Shown: positions 53,939 through 63,914 of the stretch, one piece after another
How positions within the stretch are numbered: the stretch's first letter is position 1
How the letters are laid out: each line of letters starts with the position of its first letter
Origin: JAJTFW01 sp903922455
GTDB lineage: Bacteria > Bacteroidota > Bacteroidia > AKYH767-A > OLB10
Length of the DNA stretch: 64,000 bases
Assembly (NCBI GenBank): GCA_943329665.2
Contig: CALQEU020000001.1
Location: forward strand, 62,001 to 126,000
Reading direction: 5' to 3'
Made by a program: the position numbers and the translations under genes
The notes under the pieces: model-generated
Told to the model about the DNA's origin: nothing
The model's database searches: none
The model's input: the letters and a program-made list of their open reading frames with translations, nothing else

Positions 53939-55960
53939 ATGAAGACTCCGAATGAATTAATTCATGCTACCTCGCCGTATCTTTTGCAACATGCCTATAA
54001 TCCGGTGCAATGGTATGCTTGGTCGGAGAAAGCATTGCAAAAAGCACGCGATGAAAATAAATTACTGATCATCAGCATTGGATATTCAGCTTGTCATTGG
54101 TGTCATGTGATGGAGCATGAGAGTTTTGAAGATGAGGAGATCGCCACAGTCATGAATAAGTCTTTTGTATGCATTAAAATCGATCGCGAAGAACGTCCCG
54201 ATATCGATCAAGTGTACATGGATGCCGTGCAAATGATGACTGGAAGAGGAGGGTGGCCACTCAATGTGATTGCACTTCCCGATCAACGTCCCATTTATGG
54301 TGGAACTTATTTTCCAAAAGAGCAATGGCGCCAAGTGTTGTTGCAACTAGCTGCATTTTTTAGAAATGACCCAGCAAAGTGTGATGAATATGCCGGTGAG
54401 TTGATGGACGGAATGAAGAAGATGAGTAGTGTTCAATTTTCAAATGAGGATGGGGATCGAAGTTTTCCTGATCATAATGAATTAGTAAATCGTTGGTCGA
54501 AGCAGTGGGATCACGAAGAAGGTGGACCTCTTCGCGCACCTAAATTTCCATTGCCTGATGGCTACCGTTTTTTATTAGCAACTACTTTTGCAGAAAAGAA
54601 TGAAAGTACAAGTAGTCATGTTCATCTTACGTTAACGAAGATGGCGTGCGGTGGAATATATGATCAGCTAGGTGGAGGATTTGCACGCTACAGTACAGAC
54701 ATGGTTTGGAAAGTTCCACATTTTGAAAAGATGTTGTACGATAATGCATTGTTGGTTTCGCTTTATGCAGATGGATTTAAAGAAAGTAAAAACCTTTTGT
54801 ATAAAGACGTATTGGTGCAAACATTAGCGTTTGTTGAGCGAGAGTTGATGAGTGAACAAGGCGCATTTTATTCAGCGTTGGATGCCGATACCGAAGGAGT
54901 GGAAGGGAAGTTTTATTGCTGGACAATTGACGAAGTGAATGCCTTGTTGCAAGAAGATGCACCGTTAGCGATCGATTATTTTTGCTTGAACGAAAAAGGA
55001 TATTGGGAACACGATTTATACATTCCATTGCGTCCAGAATCACTTTCTGGTATCTTGGAAAAGTATACCTTGAAGGAAGATGAACTTGTTGCAAAAATTG
55101 AAAGTATCAAACAAAAAATGTTTGATGCACGAAGTAAACGCATCACTCCTGGCCTCGATGATAAAATTTTATGTTCATGGAATGCCATGATGCTTTCTAG
55201 TTATTTGGATTCGTATGGGGCATTAAATGATCCTCGTTATTTGGAAGTAGCAATCCAAAGTGCCATATTCATCGAGAAAAATTTCTTGAAGGGTGAACAT
55301 CTTTTTCACGCTGCAAAAATCAAGGGAGATGAAATTTTAGTGACCATTCCAGGATTTTTGGAGGATTATGCCTTCGTGATAGAAGCATTTATTTCACTTT
55401 TTTCTTGTACTATGGACGTTAAGTTTTTGGACATTGCCAATAAACTTACTCAAACTGTGTTGAAGGAATTTTCCGACGATGAATCTCCTGTTTTTTGGTT
55501 TACCTCCTCTCATTCTGAGTCGCTAATTGCTCGAAAACAAGAAGTGCAGGATAATGTTATTCCATCTTCCAATGCAGTGATGTCGCATAATCTATTGCGT
55601 TTGTCCCGAATTAATGGCGATTCGTCTTTAGAAAATCGTTGTCGCAATATGTTGCAAGTGATGAAGCCCGATGTAGAAAAGGGAACTGCATGGTATAGTC
55701 GATGGGCGCGCGTGTTTTTGGAATTGGAAAAAGGTACAGAGTTAGTCATTGCAGGTTCTGAAAGTGTGAATGCATTGCAATCCATTCTAAATGAGTATTT
55801 ACCTCTCACCATCATTGCAGGAACAAAAGTAGATTCTACTATTTCCATCTTTAATAATCGATTTGACAAAGAGGCTACTCAATATTTTGTTTGTCGAGAA
55901 AAATCATGTTACCCTCCTATGAAAGAGAAAAACAAAGCGATGGAATATTTGCTTAAGTAG
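53939..55960 (+). CDS. YyaL/SSP411-type protein with thioredoxin-like DUF255 domain
   Basis: 673 aa. The N-terminal DUF255 thioredoxin-like domain (about 1-165) has NPVQWYAWSEKAL, SACHWCHVMEHESF with C52 and C55, and TGRGGWPLNV. The remaining part is an alpha/alpha-toroid similar to glycosyl hydrolase folds (GGGFARYSTDMVWKVPHFEK, SALDADTEGVEGKFYCW). The family is widespread, but its reaction is not established. No signal peptide is seen, so it is probably cytoplasmic. Confidence 0.92.
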   Translation: MKTPNELIHATSPYLLQHAYNPVQWYAWSEKALQKARDENKLLIISIGYSACHWCHVMEHESFEDEEIATVMNKSFVCIKIDREERPDIDQVYMDAVQMMTGRGGWPLNVIALPDQRPIYGGTYFPKEQWRQVLLQLAAFFRNDPAKCDEYAGELMDGMKKMSSVQFSNEDGDRSFPDHNELVNRWSKQWDHEEGGPLRAPKFPLPDGYRFLLATTFAEKNESTSSHVHLTLTKMACGGIYDQLGGGFARYSTDMVWKVPHFEKMLYDNALLVSLYADGFKESKNLLYKDVLVQTLAFVERELMSEQGAFYSALDADTEGVEGKFYCWTIDEVNALLQEDAPLAIDYFCLNEKGYWEHDLYIPLRPESLSGILEKYTLKEDELVAKIESIKQKMFDARSKRITPGLDDKILCSWNAMMLSSYLDSYGALNDPRYLEVAIQSAIFIEKNFLKGEHLFHAAKIKGDEILVTIPGFLEDYAFVIEAFISLFSCTMDVKFLDIANKLTQTVLKEFSDDESPVFWFTSSHSESLIARKQEVQDNVIPSSNAVMSHNLLRLSRINGDSSLENRCRNMLQVMKPDVEKGTAWYSRWARVFLELEKGTELVIAGSESVNALQSILNEYLPLTIIAGTKVDSTISIFNNRFDKEATQYFVCREKSCYPPMKEKNKAMEYLLK

Positions 55961-55978
55961 TTCTATTAATTACCTTTG
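55948..55978 (+). promoter_or_regulatory. Consensus Bacteroidota promoter of the M13 peptidase
   Basis: TTTG (55948-55951), a 19 nt spacer, then TACCTTTG (55971-55978), a full match to the -33/-7 consensus. It ends 17 nt before ATG 55996. The -33 element lies inside the end of the upstream gene. Confidence 0.75.
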
Positions 55979-55995
55979 ATTCCCTAAATCATCTT

Positions 55996-58035
55996 ATGAA
56001 AAATATTAAATTTCTATTGCTTGCATCGGTAAGTCTATGCATAGCTTCTTGTAAAGGCCCTGCACCCACAGCACCTGCTAAAGATCCTTTAGTAGAAAAC
56101 ATGGACACCACATTAAATCCAGGCGACGATTTTTTTAAGTATGCCTGTGGAACTTGGTTAAAAAATAATCCCATTCCTGAAGCTGAAAAATCTTGGGGCA
56201 TCTGGACGCTGGTCCAAGAGGAAACCAATAATCGCATGCTAAAAGTAAGCGAAGAAGCTTCCAAAACAACTTCTGAAAAAGGAAGCAGCCAGCAAAAAAT
56301 TGGAGATTTCTATTTTGCGGGGATGGATACAGTTAGTATCGACAAGCAAGGATTGGATCCGTTGAAAAATGAGTTTTCATCCATCGATCAAATTACAGAT
56401 ATGCCAAGTTTGGTAAAAGTGATTGCTAAACTTCAAACATATGGAGTAAGTCCATTGTATTCGGCGTATATTTTTCAAGATGAAATGCGTTCCGATCAAC
56501 AAGCTTTGCATTTGTATCAAGGCGGAATTGGTTTACCTGATCGTGACTACTATTTTAATTCAGATGCACGCACCGTTACTATTCGAATGGAATACGACAA
56601 TCATTTGAAAGCGATGTTTATGTTGATGGGTGATGATAGCATCAAAGCAAAAGCAAATGCAGCTACTGTAGTACGCATGGAAAAGGCATTGGCAAAATCA
56701 TCTCGCAAGTTGGAAGATTTACGTGATCCATATCTGAATTATAATAAAATGCAATTCGACGGATTGAAATCGTTGACACCTTCTATCGATTGGCAGTTGA
56801 TGTTCGAAGGAATGAATGTTAAAGGCATTGATTCGATCATCGTTGGACAACCAGAGTTTTTTAAGGAAGTGGAAAAAAGTTTGAAAGCAAATAGTATCGA
56901 TGATTGGAAAGTTTATTTGCGTTGGAATTTAATCAATGGATTAGCAGATTATGTAAGCTCTCCTTTTGAGAATCAGAATTTCAAGTTTTATGGGACTATT
57001 TTAAACGGAGTAAAAGCAAAACGTCCGCGTTGGAAGCGAGTATTAAATCAAGAGGAAAGTTCAATTGGTGATTTATTAGGACAGTTGTATGTGGAAAAAT
57101 ATGTTTCACCTACATTCAAAAAGCGTTACAAGGATTTAACCGATAATATTATTGAAGCGTATCGTGAGCGTATCGGTAAATTAACATGGATGACCGATTC
57201 AACAAAAGCAAAAGCCATCGTTAAATTAAATTCCATCACCGTAAAAGTCGCATATCCTGATCAATGGAAGGATTATAGTGCATTAAGTATTGATCGTTCT
57301 AGTTATGTGATGAATGTATTGCGTAGTAATGTTTGGTCACATAATTTCCAGGTTTCAAAACTCGGAAAGCCAGTTGATCGTACCGAGTGGGACATGACTC
57401 CTCAAACGTACAATGCTTATTATAATCCATCCAACAATGAAATTGTTCTTCCTGCTGCAATCTTTATCATTCCAGGTTTGGAGGATTCATTAGCCGACGA
57501 TGCCATCATCTACGGCTATGCAGGAGCTTCAACGATCGGACATGAGTTAACGCATGGTTTCGATGATCAAGGTCGACAATTTGATGAGAAGGGAAATTTG
57601 AGAAACTGGTGGACACCTTCTGATGAAACAGAATTTACAAAGCGCGCTAAAATGATCGTTCGTCAATTTGATGAATTCAAAGTGTTAGATAGTTTAACCG
57701 TGAATGGCGATGCAACGCAAGGCGAGAACATTGCTGATTTAGGTGGCGTTCTTCTTGGCTATACTGCATTCCAAAAAACAGAGCAATACAAATCTGGCAA
57801 GTTGATTAATGGTTTAACACCTGATCAGCGTTTCTTCCTCGGCTATGCATTAAGCTGGCTCGGACATATGCGCGATGAAACATTAGCACTACGCATCATG
57901 ACCGATGTACATGCTCCTAATTTCTTGCGCATCAATGGTCCATTAGCCAACATTCCCGAATTCTACAAAGCCTTCAATATTAAAGAAGGCGATGCCATGT
58001 GGCGTCCCGATAGTTTACGAGTGAATATTTGGTAA
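55996..58035 (+). CDS. M13-family (neprilysin/PepO-like) metallopeptidase lipoprotein
   Basis: 679 aa. Lipobox LCIASCKG with Cys19 predicts a lipid anchor. The neprilysin N-terminal domain opens NPGDDFFKYACGTWL. The zinc site is H516-E-L-T-H520 in IGHELTHGFDDQGRQF, with the third ligand E577 in GENIADLGGV. NAYYNPSNNEIVLPAAI precedes it, as in the family. It cleaves peptides on the cell surface or in the periplasm. It has its own consensus promoter (55948-55978). Confidence 0.95.
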   Translation: MKNIKFLLLASVSLCIASCKGPAPTAPAKDPLVENMDTTLNPGDDFFKYACGTWLKNNPIPEAEKSWGIWTLVQEETNNRMLKVSEEASKTTSEKGSSQQKIGDFYFAGMDTVSIDKQGLDPLKNEFSSIDQITDMPSLVKVIAKLQTYGVSPLYSAYIFQDEMRSDQQALHLYQGGIGLPDRDYYFNSDARTVTIRMEYDNHLKAMFMLMGDDSIKAKANAATVVRMEKALAKSSRKLEDLRDPYLNYNKMQFDGLKSLTPSIDWQLMFEGMNVKGIDSIIVGQPEFFKEVEKSLKANSIDDWKVYLRWNLINGLADYVSSPFENQNFKFYGTILNGVKAKRPRWKRVLNQEESSIGDLLGQLYVEKYVSPTFKKRYKDLTDNIIEAYRERIGKLTWMTDSTKAKAIVKLNSITVKVAYPDQWKDYSALSIDRSSYVMNVLRSNVWSHNFQVSKLGKPVDRTEWDMTPQTYNAYYNPSNNEIVLPAAIFIIPGLEDSLADDAIIYGYAGASTIGHELTHGFDDQGRQFDEKGNLRNWWTPSDETEFTKRAKMIVRQFDEFKVLDSLTVNGDATQGENIADLGGVLLGYTAFQKTEQYKSGKLINGLTPDQRFFLGYALSWLGHMRDETLALRIMTDVHAPNFLRINGPLANIPEFYKAFNIKEGDAMWRPDSLRVNIW

Positions 58036-58117
58036 GAAAAAGTCAGATTGTTGTAATCAAAAGCTGTATTTTTAGTAGTTCCAAGTATGGTAATTGTATA
58101 AAGGCGTATAAACTACC

Positions 58118-59617
58118 ATGAGAAAGTTAATTTTCTTTATTCTATTGTTGCAAACTGTGTTCACAAAAGCCCAATTCACTAATTTGAATTGGACCTTCGG
58201 TGATAGTTGTGGTATAAAATTTAATGCTAATGGTATTGATTCAATATATCGAACTTCTGTGAATGCAAGAGGTTCTTGTGCTACAATAAGTGATTCACTG
58301 GGGAATTTATTGTTCTATGCAGCATCTCCTGATTTGGAGCTTTATCAAACACCTTCTTTGATAGATAGGGGTAGAATATACAATAAGCAACATGATAAAA
58401 TGGATAATGGTGATACGATTTTTTGCCAAAATTGGTATAGAGAAATGTTGATTTTGCCATGGCCCGATAGTGTAAATAAATTTGTTGTGGTTTCTAGTAT
58501 GACTACACCTGGAGCAAAAATTTCATATTCAAAGGTGGATCTAGATTATAATAATGGATTAGGAAAGGTTGTAAATAAAAATGTAGTTTTAGATACAGGT
58601 GAAATTTCTGATGGAATTACCGCTATCAAACATGGAAATGGTCGTGACTGGTGGATAATTTATAAGAAGTGGTTTTATACCAATAACACGATATACAAAA
58701 TATTATTAACGCCAAATGGACTATCATCCATTACCACTCAATCAATTGGAGTCCCTTCTTTCGTGGGTAGCTTTTACAGGCTCATCCCTTCAAAAAGTGG
58801 CGAATTTATCATCGGTATAAATCCTGGAGATGGCACACTCGAAAAGTTTTCTTTTGATCGCTGTACTGGAAATTTTAGTAATCATTCAATTTTAAACAAC
58901 GCTTCACCAAATCCTGCCTATGGACTCTGGGATGGTGCGATCAGTTTAAATGAAAGATTTTTGTATATAACTACTCTTTCTACTCCTGAGTACTTGTTTC
59001 AAATTGATCTATTAAACCCAAATGCATTTCAAAACAAAATAGTTATTGATTCTATTGATTCATTAAATAATCCTGGTTCAGGTATTCGATTAGCACCAAA
59101 CGGTAAAATGTACCGCTCCAATTCATGGTGTCAGAATGGGCTTTATTGTTATCCGTTTTTGGATTCGGTTTTTGTTCCTGTTAATACACACTTAAGTGTA
59201 ATTAACGAACCAGATAATTTTAGTCTAGCATGTAACTATATTGGTTTAGGTCAATACCTTAATGGTTTTCGAACATATCTTGGCCTTCCTAACGATGTCA
59301 ATTTGGCACTTGGCCCATTAAGCGGGAGTATGTGCGATACACTTTCAGTAGGTCTCAGCGAAGTGAAAGATGATATACCAATACAAGTTTTTCCTAATCC
59401 TTCTACAGGTAATTTTACTGTTAATATTAAGCATGAAGCAATGCATATGTATGGTTTTACTTATTCTATTTATTCCATACAAGGGCTGTTGATTCAACGC
59501 GGTGAATTAAAAGGGAAAACGTCATCTATTAATTTAACGTTTTTTGAAAGCGGAATGTATTTACTCAATGTAACGCTGCCCAAACAGGTGGTGCAGATTA
59601 AACTGAGTAAATTGTGA
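58118..59617 (+). CDS. Secreted protein with beta-propeller-like repeats and T9SS type A sorting domain
   Basis: 499 aa. Signal peptide (LIFFILLLQTVFTKAQ). The body has repeated beta-sheet blades with phrases such as LNWTFGDSCGIKFN, CATISDSLGNLLFYAAS and LAPNGKMYRSNSW, as in Bacteroidota propeller-like surface proteins. The C-terminal 70 residues (QVFPNPSTGNFTVNIKHE, then FFESGMYLLNVTLPKQVVQI) are a T9SS type A sorting domain. Its specific function is unknown. It follows the M13 gene by 82 nt. Confidence 0.87.
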   Translation: MRKLIFFILLLQTVFTKAQFTNLNWTFGDSCGIKFNANGIDSIYRTSVNARGSCATISDSLGNLLFYAASPDLELYQTPSLIDRGRIYNKQHDKMDNGDTIFCQNWYREMLILPWPDSVNKFVVVSSMTTPGAKISYSKVDLDYNNGLGKVVNKNVVLDTGEISDGITAIKHGNGRDWWIIYKKWFYTNNTIYKILLTPNGLSSITTQSIGVPSFVGSFYRLIPSKSGEFIIGINPGDGTLEKFSFDRCTGNFSNHSILNNASPNPAYGLWDGAISLNERFLYITTLSTPEYLFQIDLLNPNAFQNKIVIDSIDSLNNPGSGIRLAPNGKMYRSNSWCQNGLYCYPFLDSVFVPVNTHLSVINEPDNFSLACNYIGLGQYLNGFRTYLGLPNDVNLALGPLSGSMCDTLSVGLSEVKDDIPIQVFPNPSTGNFTVNIKHEAMHMYGFTYSIYSIQGLLIQRGELKGKTSSINLTFFESGMYLLNVTLPKQVVQIKLSKL

Positions 59618-59803
59618 GAAAAATAATTGTACTTAAGTATGTATTTTGCTGGGTGATTGTGATTGAAATTCGTTCATATCAAGTTAGCATAATAATTCGA
59701 TGAATCAGTTTGAAAATTAGCCTGAATTTGAAAATGTAAATTCTGAGATGTATTTATTGCAAGTGGGAATGGGGTACAAGAAAAGTATTGTAAAAGAATA
59801 AAA

Positions 59804-59829
59804 AAATCCCCTCAACATTGAGGGGATTT
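59804..59829 (-). terminator. Terminator for the minus-strand DUF2330 gene
   Basis: AAATCCCCTCAA (59804-59815) and TTGAGGGGATTT (59818-59829) are exact reverse complements. The A-run at 59801-59806 gives a U-run when transcribed from the minus strand. It lies 35 nt beyond the DUF2330 stop. On the plus strand no U-run follows. Confidence 0.82.
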
Positions 59830-59863
59830 GAAGTCTGAATCCTAAGCTAATTATAAAACTACG

Positions 59864-61450
59864 CTATGATTTTATCCGATGTATCAAAAACAATCCCGTA
59901 ATAGCAGTAAGTGCAATCATAGCAAAAGGAATTTTTGTTTCTTCTCTTTTCGTTTCTTTCTCTTCGTCAATAATAAAAGCTGCTTGCGAAATTGAGGCAA
60001 TGCTATCCGAAATTTCAATTGGGTTGATTTGTGAAGTTTCTATTTTGTCAGGAGTAGTACTCATGATTTTTGGTTTCGGTGAAATGGTTTTGTTGTTGGG
60101 AATGATAGGTTCTTCTATCCATCCTGTTCTTTGATCAGGTGGCTGTGGCGCTCTGTACCCTTGGAAATAATTTGGGTAGTCACGGTATCTTCGCACATCC
60201 CATCCGGTGAGTGACGCCAGCTCACGTAATTCCTTTCTTCTGCTCTGAATTTTCTCCTCCTGATAGTTTGTCCATTCCGCACAATTTTCTACGTATGGTG
60301 CCGGATGATTTAAAATATACCTGCATTGAAATTGTGCTCGGTTGCTCGTCTCCTGAAAAACTAAATCTTGCGGAAAATCGTTACGATTATAGGTAACGTG
60401 AAGTCGGGTGAAATACAATTGTCCCGTATACCCGTTTCCCCGGTTGGTTTGTAACCAATTCACTCCTGATTCGGCAATTTCTGCATACAACGGTGGGGCG
60501 CTGGGACAAGGATCACACTTCACTTGATTTTGTCCGCTGAGATCCCATGCATATTCTAAGTATACATTGTTGTAACCTTCTTTGCGAATATTTTCTTTGT
60601 AAAGCGAAGTATAAAATTGTCCGAAATAATCTTTCACAAAGGTGGGAACGTTACGATCAGTAGGCATTTGTACCGTACGATAGTTGGTAGTTTCAACTCT
60701 TCCTTTTTGGGAGAAGGCATAGATGATCATGTCCTGATTTCCTTCGCCATTCGCCATACCTAAACGAATAGGCAACATAAATTTTGGCGAGTTAAAACTA
60801 ATTTGAATCGGTCGTAAAATCTGATTCCCTAAGCGTTGTTGTTCTTCCAAATTCACTTTCACTACGAAGAATTTCATATTGCTTTTAATATAGGGCTCCA
60901 GTACTTCTTTAGCTCCCTCCGGAATTTTGTATCCATGATCATTCAACCATCGTTCCAATCCATCCGATTCTTTAGCACTTAGTATTTCGATATCGTATTC
61001 ATCAACGGTGTAGCGTGCAATGACTGCTACTTTATATTCATCCGCTTCTTCTCTTGAACTCATTTCGGCTGCTGCATTTCTCGAAGTAGTCGCTTTACTC
61101 ATTACCGCATCTTCATAAAGGTATCGATTGCACGGTGCCTGATCATGGTACTCCACCAGTCGGGGCCCTGAGTAAGCATCAAATTGATCGAAGATGCTGC
61201 GATTCACAACGCGTATATCTTCCCGCTGCAAAACGGTAGGAACAGGAATCACCATCGCAAAATCTTTTACGTTACCCTGGAAATCCGAGCTCATTGTAAT
61301 GGTAGATCTCTCCCCATTTCGTACCAAAATGACTTGCGATGTTTTGTTGAATAATTTAGCATCGGCTCTTGCTACATAGAAGCCGCAGAATGCATCTGCC
61401 TGAAGTGTTGTCATCAACACCAACGCAGAAATTAGAAGGATTTTTTTCAT
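59864..61450 (-). CDS. DUF2330 protein with C-terminal membrane anchor
   Basis: 528 aa from ATG 61450 (the open frame extends upstream into the rnfD-like gene but lacks a signal there). Signal peptide MKKILLISALVLMTTLQADA, then FCGFYVARADAKLFNKTSQV and a DFAMVIPVPTVL segment, the DUF2330 hallmark. A Cys-Asp-Pro-Cys (CDPC) lies near residue 330. The C-terminus has a short linker and one helix (FAMIALTAITGLFLIHRI) with a basic tail, so it is anchored to the inner membrane with a periplasmic domain. It is the second gene of a two-gene operon with the RnfD-like protein, 17 nt away. Confidence 0.83.
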   Translation of the reverse strand: MKKILLISALVLMTTLQADAFCGFYVARADAKLFNKTSQVILVRNGERSTITMSSDFQGNVKDFAMVIPVPTVLQREDIRVVNRSIFDQFDAYSGPRLVEYHDQAPCNRYLYEDAVMSKATTSRNAAAEMSSREEADEYKVAVIARYTVDEYDIEILSAKESDGLERWLNDHGYKIPEGAKEVLEPYIKSNMKFFVVKVNLEEQQRLGNQILRPIQISFNSPKFMLPIRLGMANGEGNQDMIIYAFSQKGRVETTNYRTVQMPTDRNVPTFVKDYFGQFYTSLYKENIRKEGYNNVYLEYAWDLSGQNQVKCDPCPSAPPLYAEIAESGVNWLQTNRGNGYTGQLYFTRLHVTYNRNDFPQDLVFQETSNRAQFQCRYILNHPAPYVENCAEWTNYQEEKIQSRRKELRELASLTGWDVRRYRDYPNYFQGYRAPQPPDQRTGWIEEPIIPNNKTISPKPKIMSTTPDKIETSQINPIEISDSIASISQAAFIIDEEKETKREETKIPFAMIALTAITGLFLIHRIKS

Positions 61451-61467
61451 TTTATTTTTGTTAAGAT

Positions 61468-62355
61468 TTATAGTATGGTTGGATGATGGTCGCGAGTCTT
61501 CGCGATGAGTGGCGAGGAAAATGGAACAGGTTTGATCCATTGAAATTTCTCTCCTTTGAATAGGTAGTCAAGAAGTGGTGTCAGTGGGGATAGCAGGAAT
61601 AAGGCCCATAACGGCGATCCATTCACCCATTGATAAGCTTGTAAATAAAAGGCGAGGAGTCCGACCGCTAACGCCCAAATAATACGAACTGTTTTATGCT
61701 TGGGAGTAGATGCAGGATCTGTGATCATGAAAAAAGTAAAAAGTAAAAGCGCTCCATTGGTAAATAAATGAGTTAATGCATCGGCAGGCCATCCTTGATA
61801 AAAATACATTCTAATAATTTGTGCACCTCCGTATCCCACCAAAAAACTAATCGCTAATTCCAAGCGGTTGGCTTGTGTCACTACTAAAAAACCAAGAATG
61901 CCAACTACAAAGAGCCAAAGTCCATCGCTGCCCCATTGTCCGGGTGAAATCCATCCTTGTCCGGTTAATAACATCGTTGCACAAATTCCAATATTGGCTG
62001 GATTGAAAAAATGCTTGTCTTGAGCACGAAAAATAAATTTGGATGCAATGGAAATAAAAGCAGCCAACCCAATAATGCTATATTGGTCACATCTAAAAAG
62101 TAAACAAAGACTAAGGGAAGAGATAAAAGCACTTTTTAGAGAGGAAATTGGAAGTTTAAGAAAGAAAATGCCAAAACTTTGAACGCTTAAAGCAACTAAA
62201 AATGTTACGAAAATTTGTGTGGGTTCAATGGGCCATTTTAAACTGAAAATGCCTGTGAAAAGAAAGATGAGTAAGAAGCTTATTTGATAATGACGGGCAT
62301 CCTTAGGAAAGGATTGGAGGGCTGTCAGCAACCCTGTACGGAGGTAAGTAATCAT
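61468..62355 (-). CDS. Stand-alone RnfD/NqrB-like membrane protein
   Basis: 295 aa from ATG 62355 with about nine or ten membrane helices. HFFNPANIGICATMLLTGQG and LFTFFMITDPASTPKHK match the NqrB/RnfD membrane fold (NPA and the ITDP loop). I do not find the S/D-G-A-T flavinylation motif that carries the covalent FMN in RnfD and NqrB. None of the other rnf or nqr genes is nearby. The partner is a DUF2330 protein. A redox role is therefore doubtful; an FMN-free membrane scaffold is possible. Confidence 0.8.
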   Translation of the reverse strand: MITYLRTGLLTALQSFPKDARHYQISFLLIFLFTGIFSLKWPIEPTQIFVTFLVALSVQSFGIFFLKLPISSLKSAFISSLSLCLLFRCDQYSIIGLAAFISIASKFIFRAQDKHFFNPANIGICATMLLTGQGWISPGQWGSDGLWLFVVGILGFLVVTQANRLELAISFLVGYGGAQIIRMYFYQGWPADALTHLFTNGALLLFTFFMITDPASTPKHKTVRIIWALAVGLLAFYLQAYQWVNGSPLWALFLLSPLTPLLDYLFKGEKFQWIKPVPFSSPLIAKTRDHHPTIL

Positions 62356-62538
62356 ATTTAGAATTTTGGGTGAGAGATGTACCGCAAAAGCAAATTCCAT
62401 ACGCTTAGGCAAAAAAAAAATTCCTTTTGAGCGATTAGAAACTCGATATCCCGTTTGCTTCGTTTAAATTAGCGACGAATTCTTTGCCTTATGGCGAATG
62501 TCATCTATAAAAGAATTCTTAAACTCATCTAATAGATA

Positions 62539-63786
62539 ATGTTACTCCTTCGACTCATTAAAGAAAGCATCAGTATGGCTTGGTATGCTTTGGCTGTAAA
62601 TAAGTTACGGACCTTTCTTTCTTTGTTAGGAGTCACCATCGGTATTTTTGCCATCATCACCGTATTTACTGCGGTGGATAGTATGGAGAGTAGTGTTAAA
62701 GGTAGCGTTGAGAAATTAGGCAACAATGTAATTTATGTGCAAAAGTGGCCATGGGCTTTTGGTGGTGATTATCCGTGGTGGAAATATTGGCAGCGCCCAT
62801 CACCTAACATCGATGAGTTGGATCAATTGAAAGATCGTTCTTCGCTGGCTGATGAAATGTGCTTTATAGCTTATCTAGGTAATCAAACTATAAAGTGGGA
62901 AGGGAACAATGTTGAGGGTGTGGACATAAATTTAGTATCCCACGACTATCATCGAATTTCGGGATTTGATTTATCCGAAGGACGTTATTTTACAGAGTCT
63001 GAATCTTACGGTGGATATCCTGTTGCCATTATTGGCTTTGATGTAGCCGCTAATCTTTTTCCAGGACGCTCAGCTATGGATAAGACTATTGCAGTGAAAG
63101 GAAGAAAGACAAAGGTGGTTGGAGTATTTACGAAAGAAGGCACAAGTATCATTGGTAATTCAAAAGATAATTCCATTGTGTTGCCTGTAAACTACGGTAG
63201 AAAATTTATTGATATTAAAACAGAGCGTTCAGGACCCATGATTATGGTTCAAGCTAAACCATATGTTTCAAATCAAGAGTTGATGGATGAGTTGCGCGGA
63301 AACATGAGAAGTCTTCGACGCTTGCGTCCTATTGAAGACGATAACTTTGCTTTGAATGAAACGAAATTATTGTCGGCTCAAGTAGGTCAACTTTTTGGAA
63401 TGCTTTCGATAGTAGGCGGAATCATTGGTGGCTTTAGCATATTAGTAGGTGGATTCGGAATTGCAAATATTATGTTCGTTTCAGTGCGTGAACGAACACC
63501 CATCATCGGCATTCAAAAATCATTAGGTGCAAAAAATTATTTTATCCTCGTTCAGTTTTTAACGGAGTCTATTATCCTTTGTTTGTTTGGAGGAATACTA
63601 GGACTACTCCTTGTTTATCTTACCACCATCATCGCGGGATACAATGATTTTGATTTTACATTGACAACAGGAAACGCCATTTTAGGACTTGGTATTTCTG
63701 CAATCATCGGAATCGTTAGTGGATTGTTCCCAGCTGCCACCGCCGCCCGCCTCGATCCAGTAGAAGCAATTCGCTCGAATGGGTAG
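62539..63786 (+). CDS. MacB/FtsX-type ABC transporter permease
   Basis: 415 aa. One N-terminal helix (FLSLLGVTIGIFAIITVF) leads to a MacB-type periplasmic domain (about 45-275). Three helices at the C-terminus end in GLFPAATAARLDPVEAIRS, the typical FtsX-domain end of MacB-like permeases. It exports or couples mechanically to an unknown substrate. No ATPase is adjacent; the MacB-type ATPase at 23362 could be a partner but is 39 kb away. Confidence 0.9.
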   Translation: MLLLRLIKESISMAWYALAVNKLRTFLSLLGVTIGIFAIITVFTAVDSMESSVKGSVEKLGNNVIYVQKWPWAFGGDYPWWKYWQRPSPNIDELDQLKDRSSLADEMCFIAYLGNQTIKWEGNNVEGVDINLVSHDYHRISGFDLSEGRYFTESESYGGYPVAIIGFDVAANLFPGRSAMDKTIAVKGRKTKVVGVFTKEGTSIIGNSKDNSIVLPVNYGRKFIDIKTERSGPMIMVQAKPYVSNQELMDELRGNMRSLRRLRPIEDDNFALNETKLLSAQVGQLFGMLSIVGGIIGGFSILVGGFGIANIMFVSVRERTPIIGIQKSLGAKNYFILVQFLTESIILCLFGGILGLLLVYLTTIIAGYNDFDFTLTTGNAILGLGISAIIGIVSGLFPAATAARLDPVEAIRSNG

Positions 63787-63878
63787 TTGATTTGGTTGTT
63801 AGTTTTTAGTTGTTGGATTTTTTCTACAACTATTCGCGAATCCTCGCGACAAAACAGTCAACAACCAAATCAACTACC
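63782..63878. repeat. 19 bp perfect inverted repeat with nested palindrome after the permease gene
   Basis: GGTAGTTGATTTGGTTGTT (63782-63800) and its exact reverse complement (63860-63878) flank a 59 nt loop. Inside is ATTCGCGAATCCTCGCGAC. Further AAC/AACTAA-type repeats run to 63920. The left arm overlaps the permease stop codon. Confidence 0.65.
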
Positions 63879-63914
63879 AAACCAGCAACCAAACCAAACA
63901 CTAAAAACTAATAA

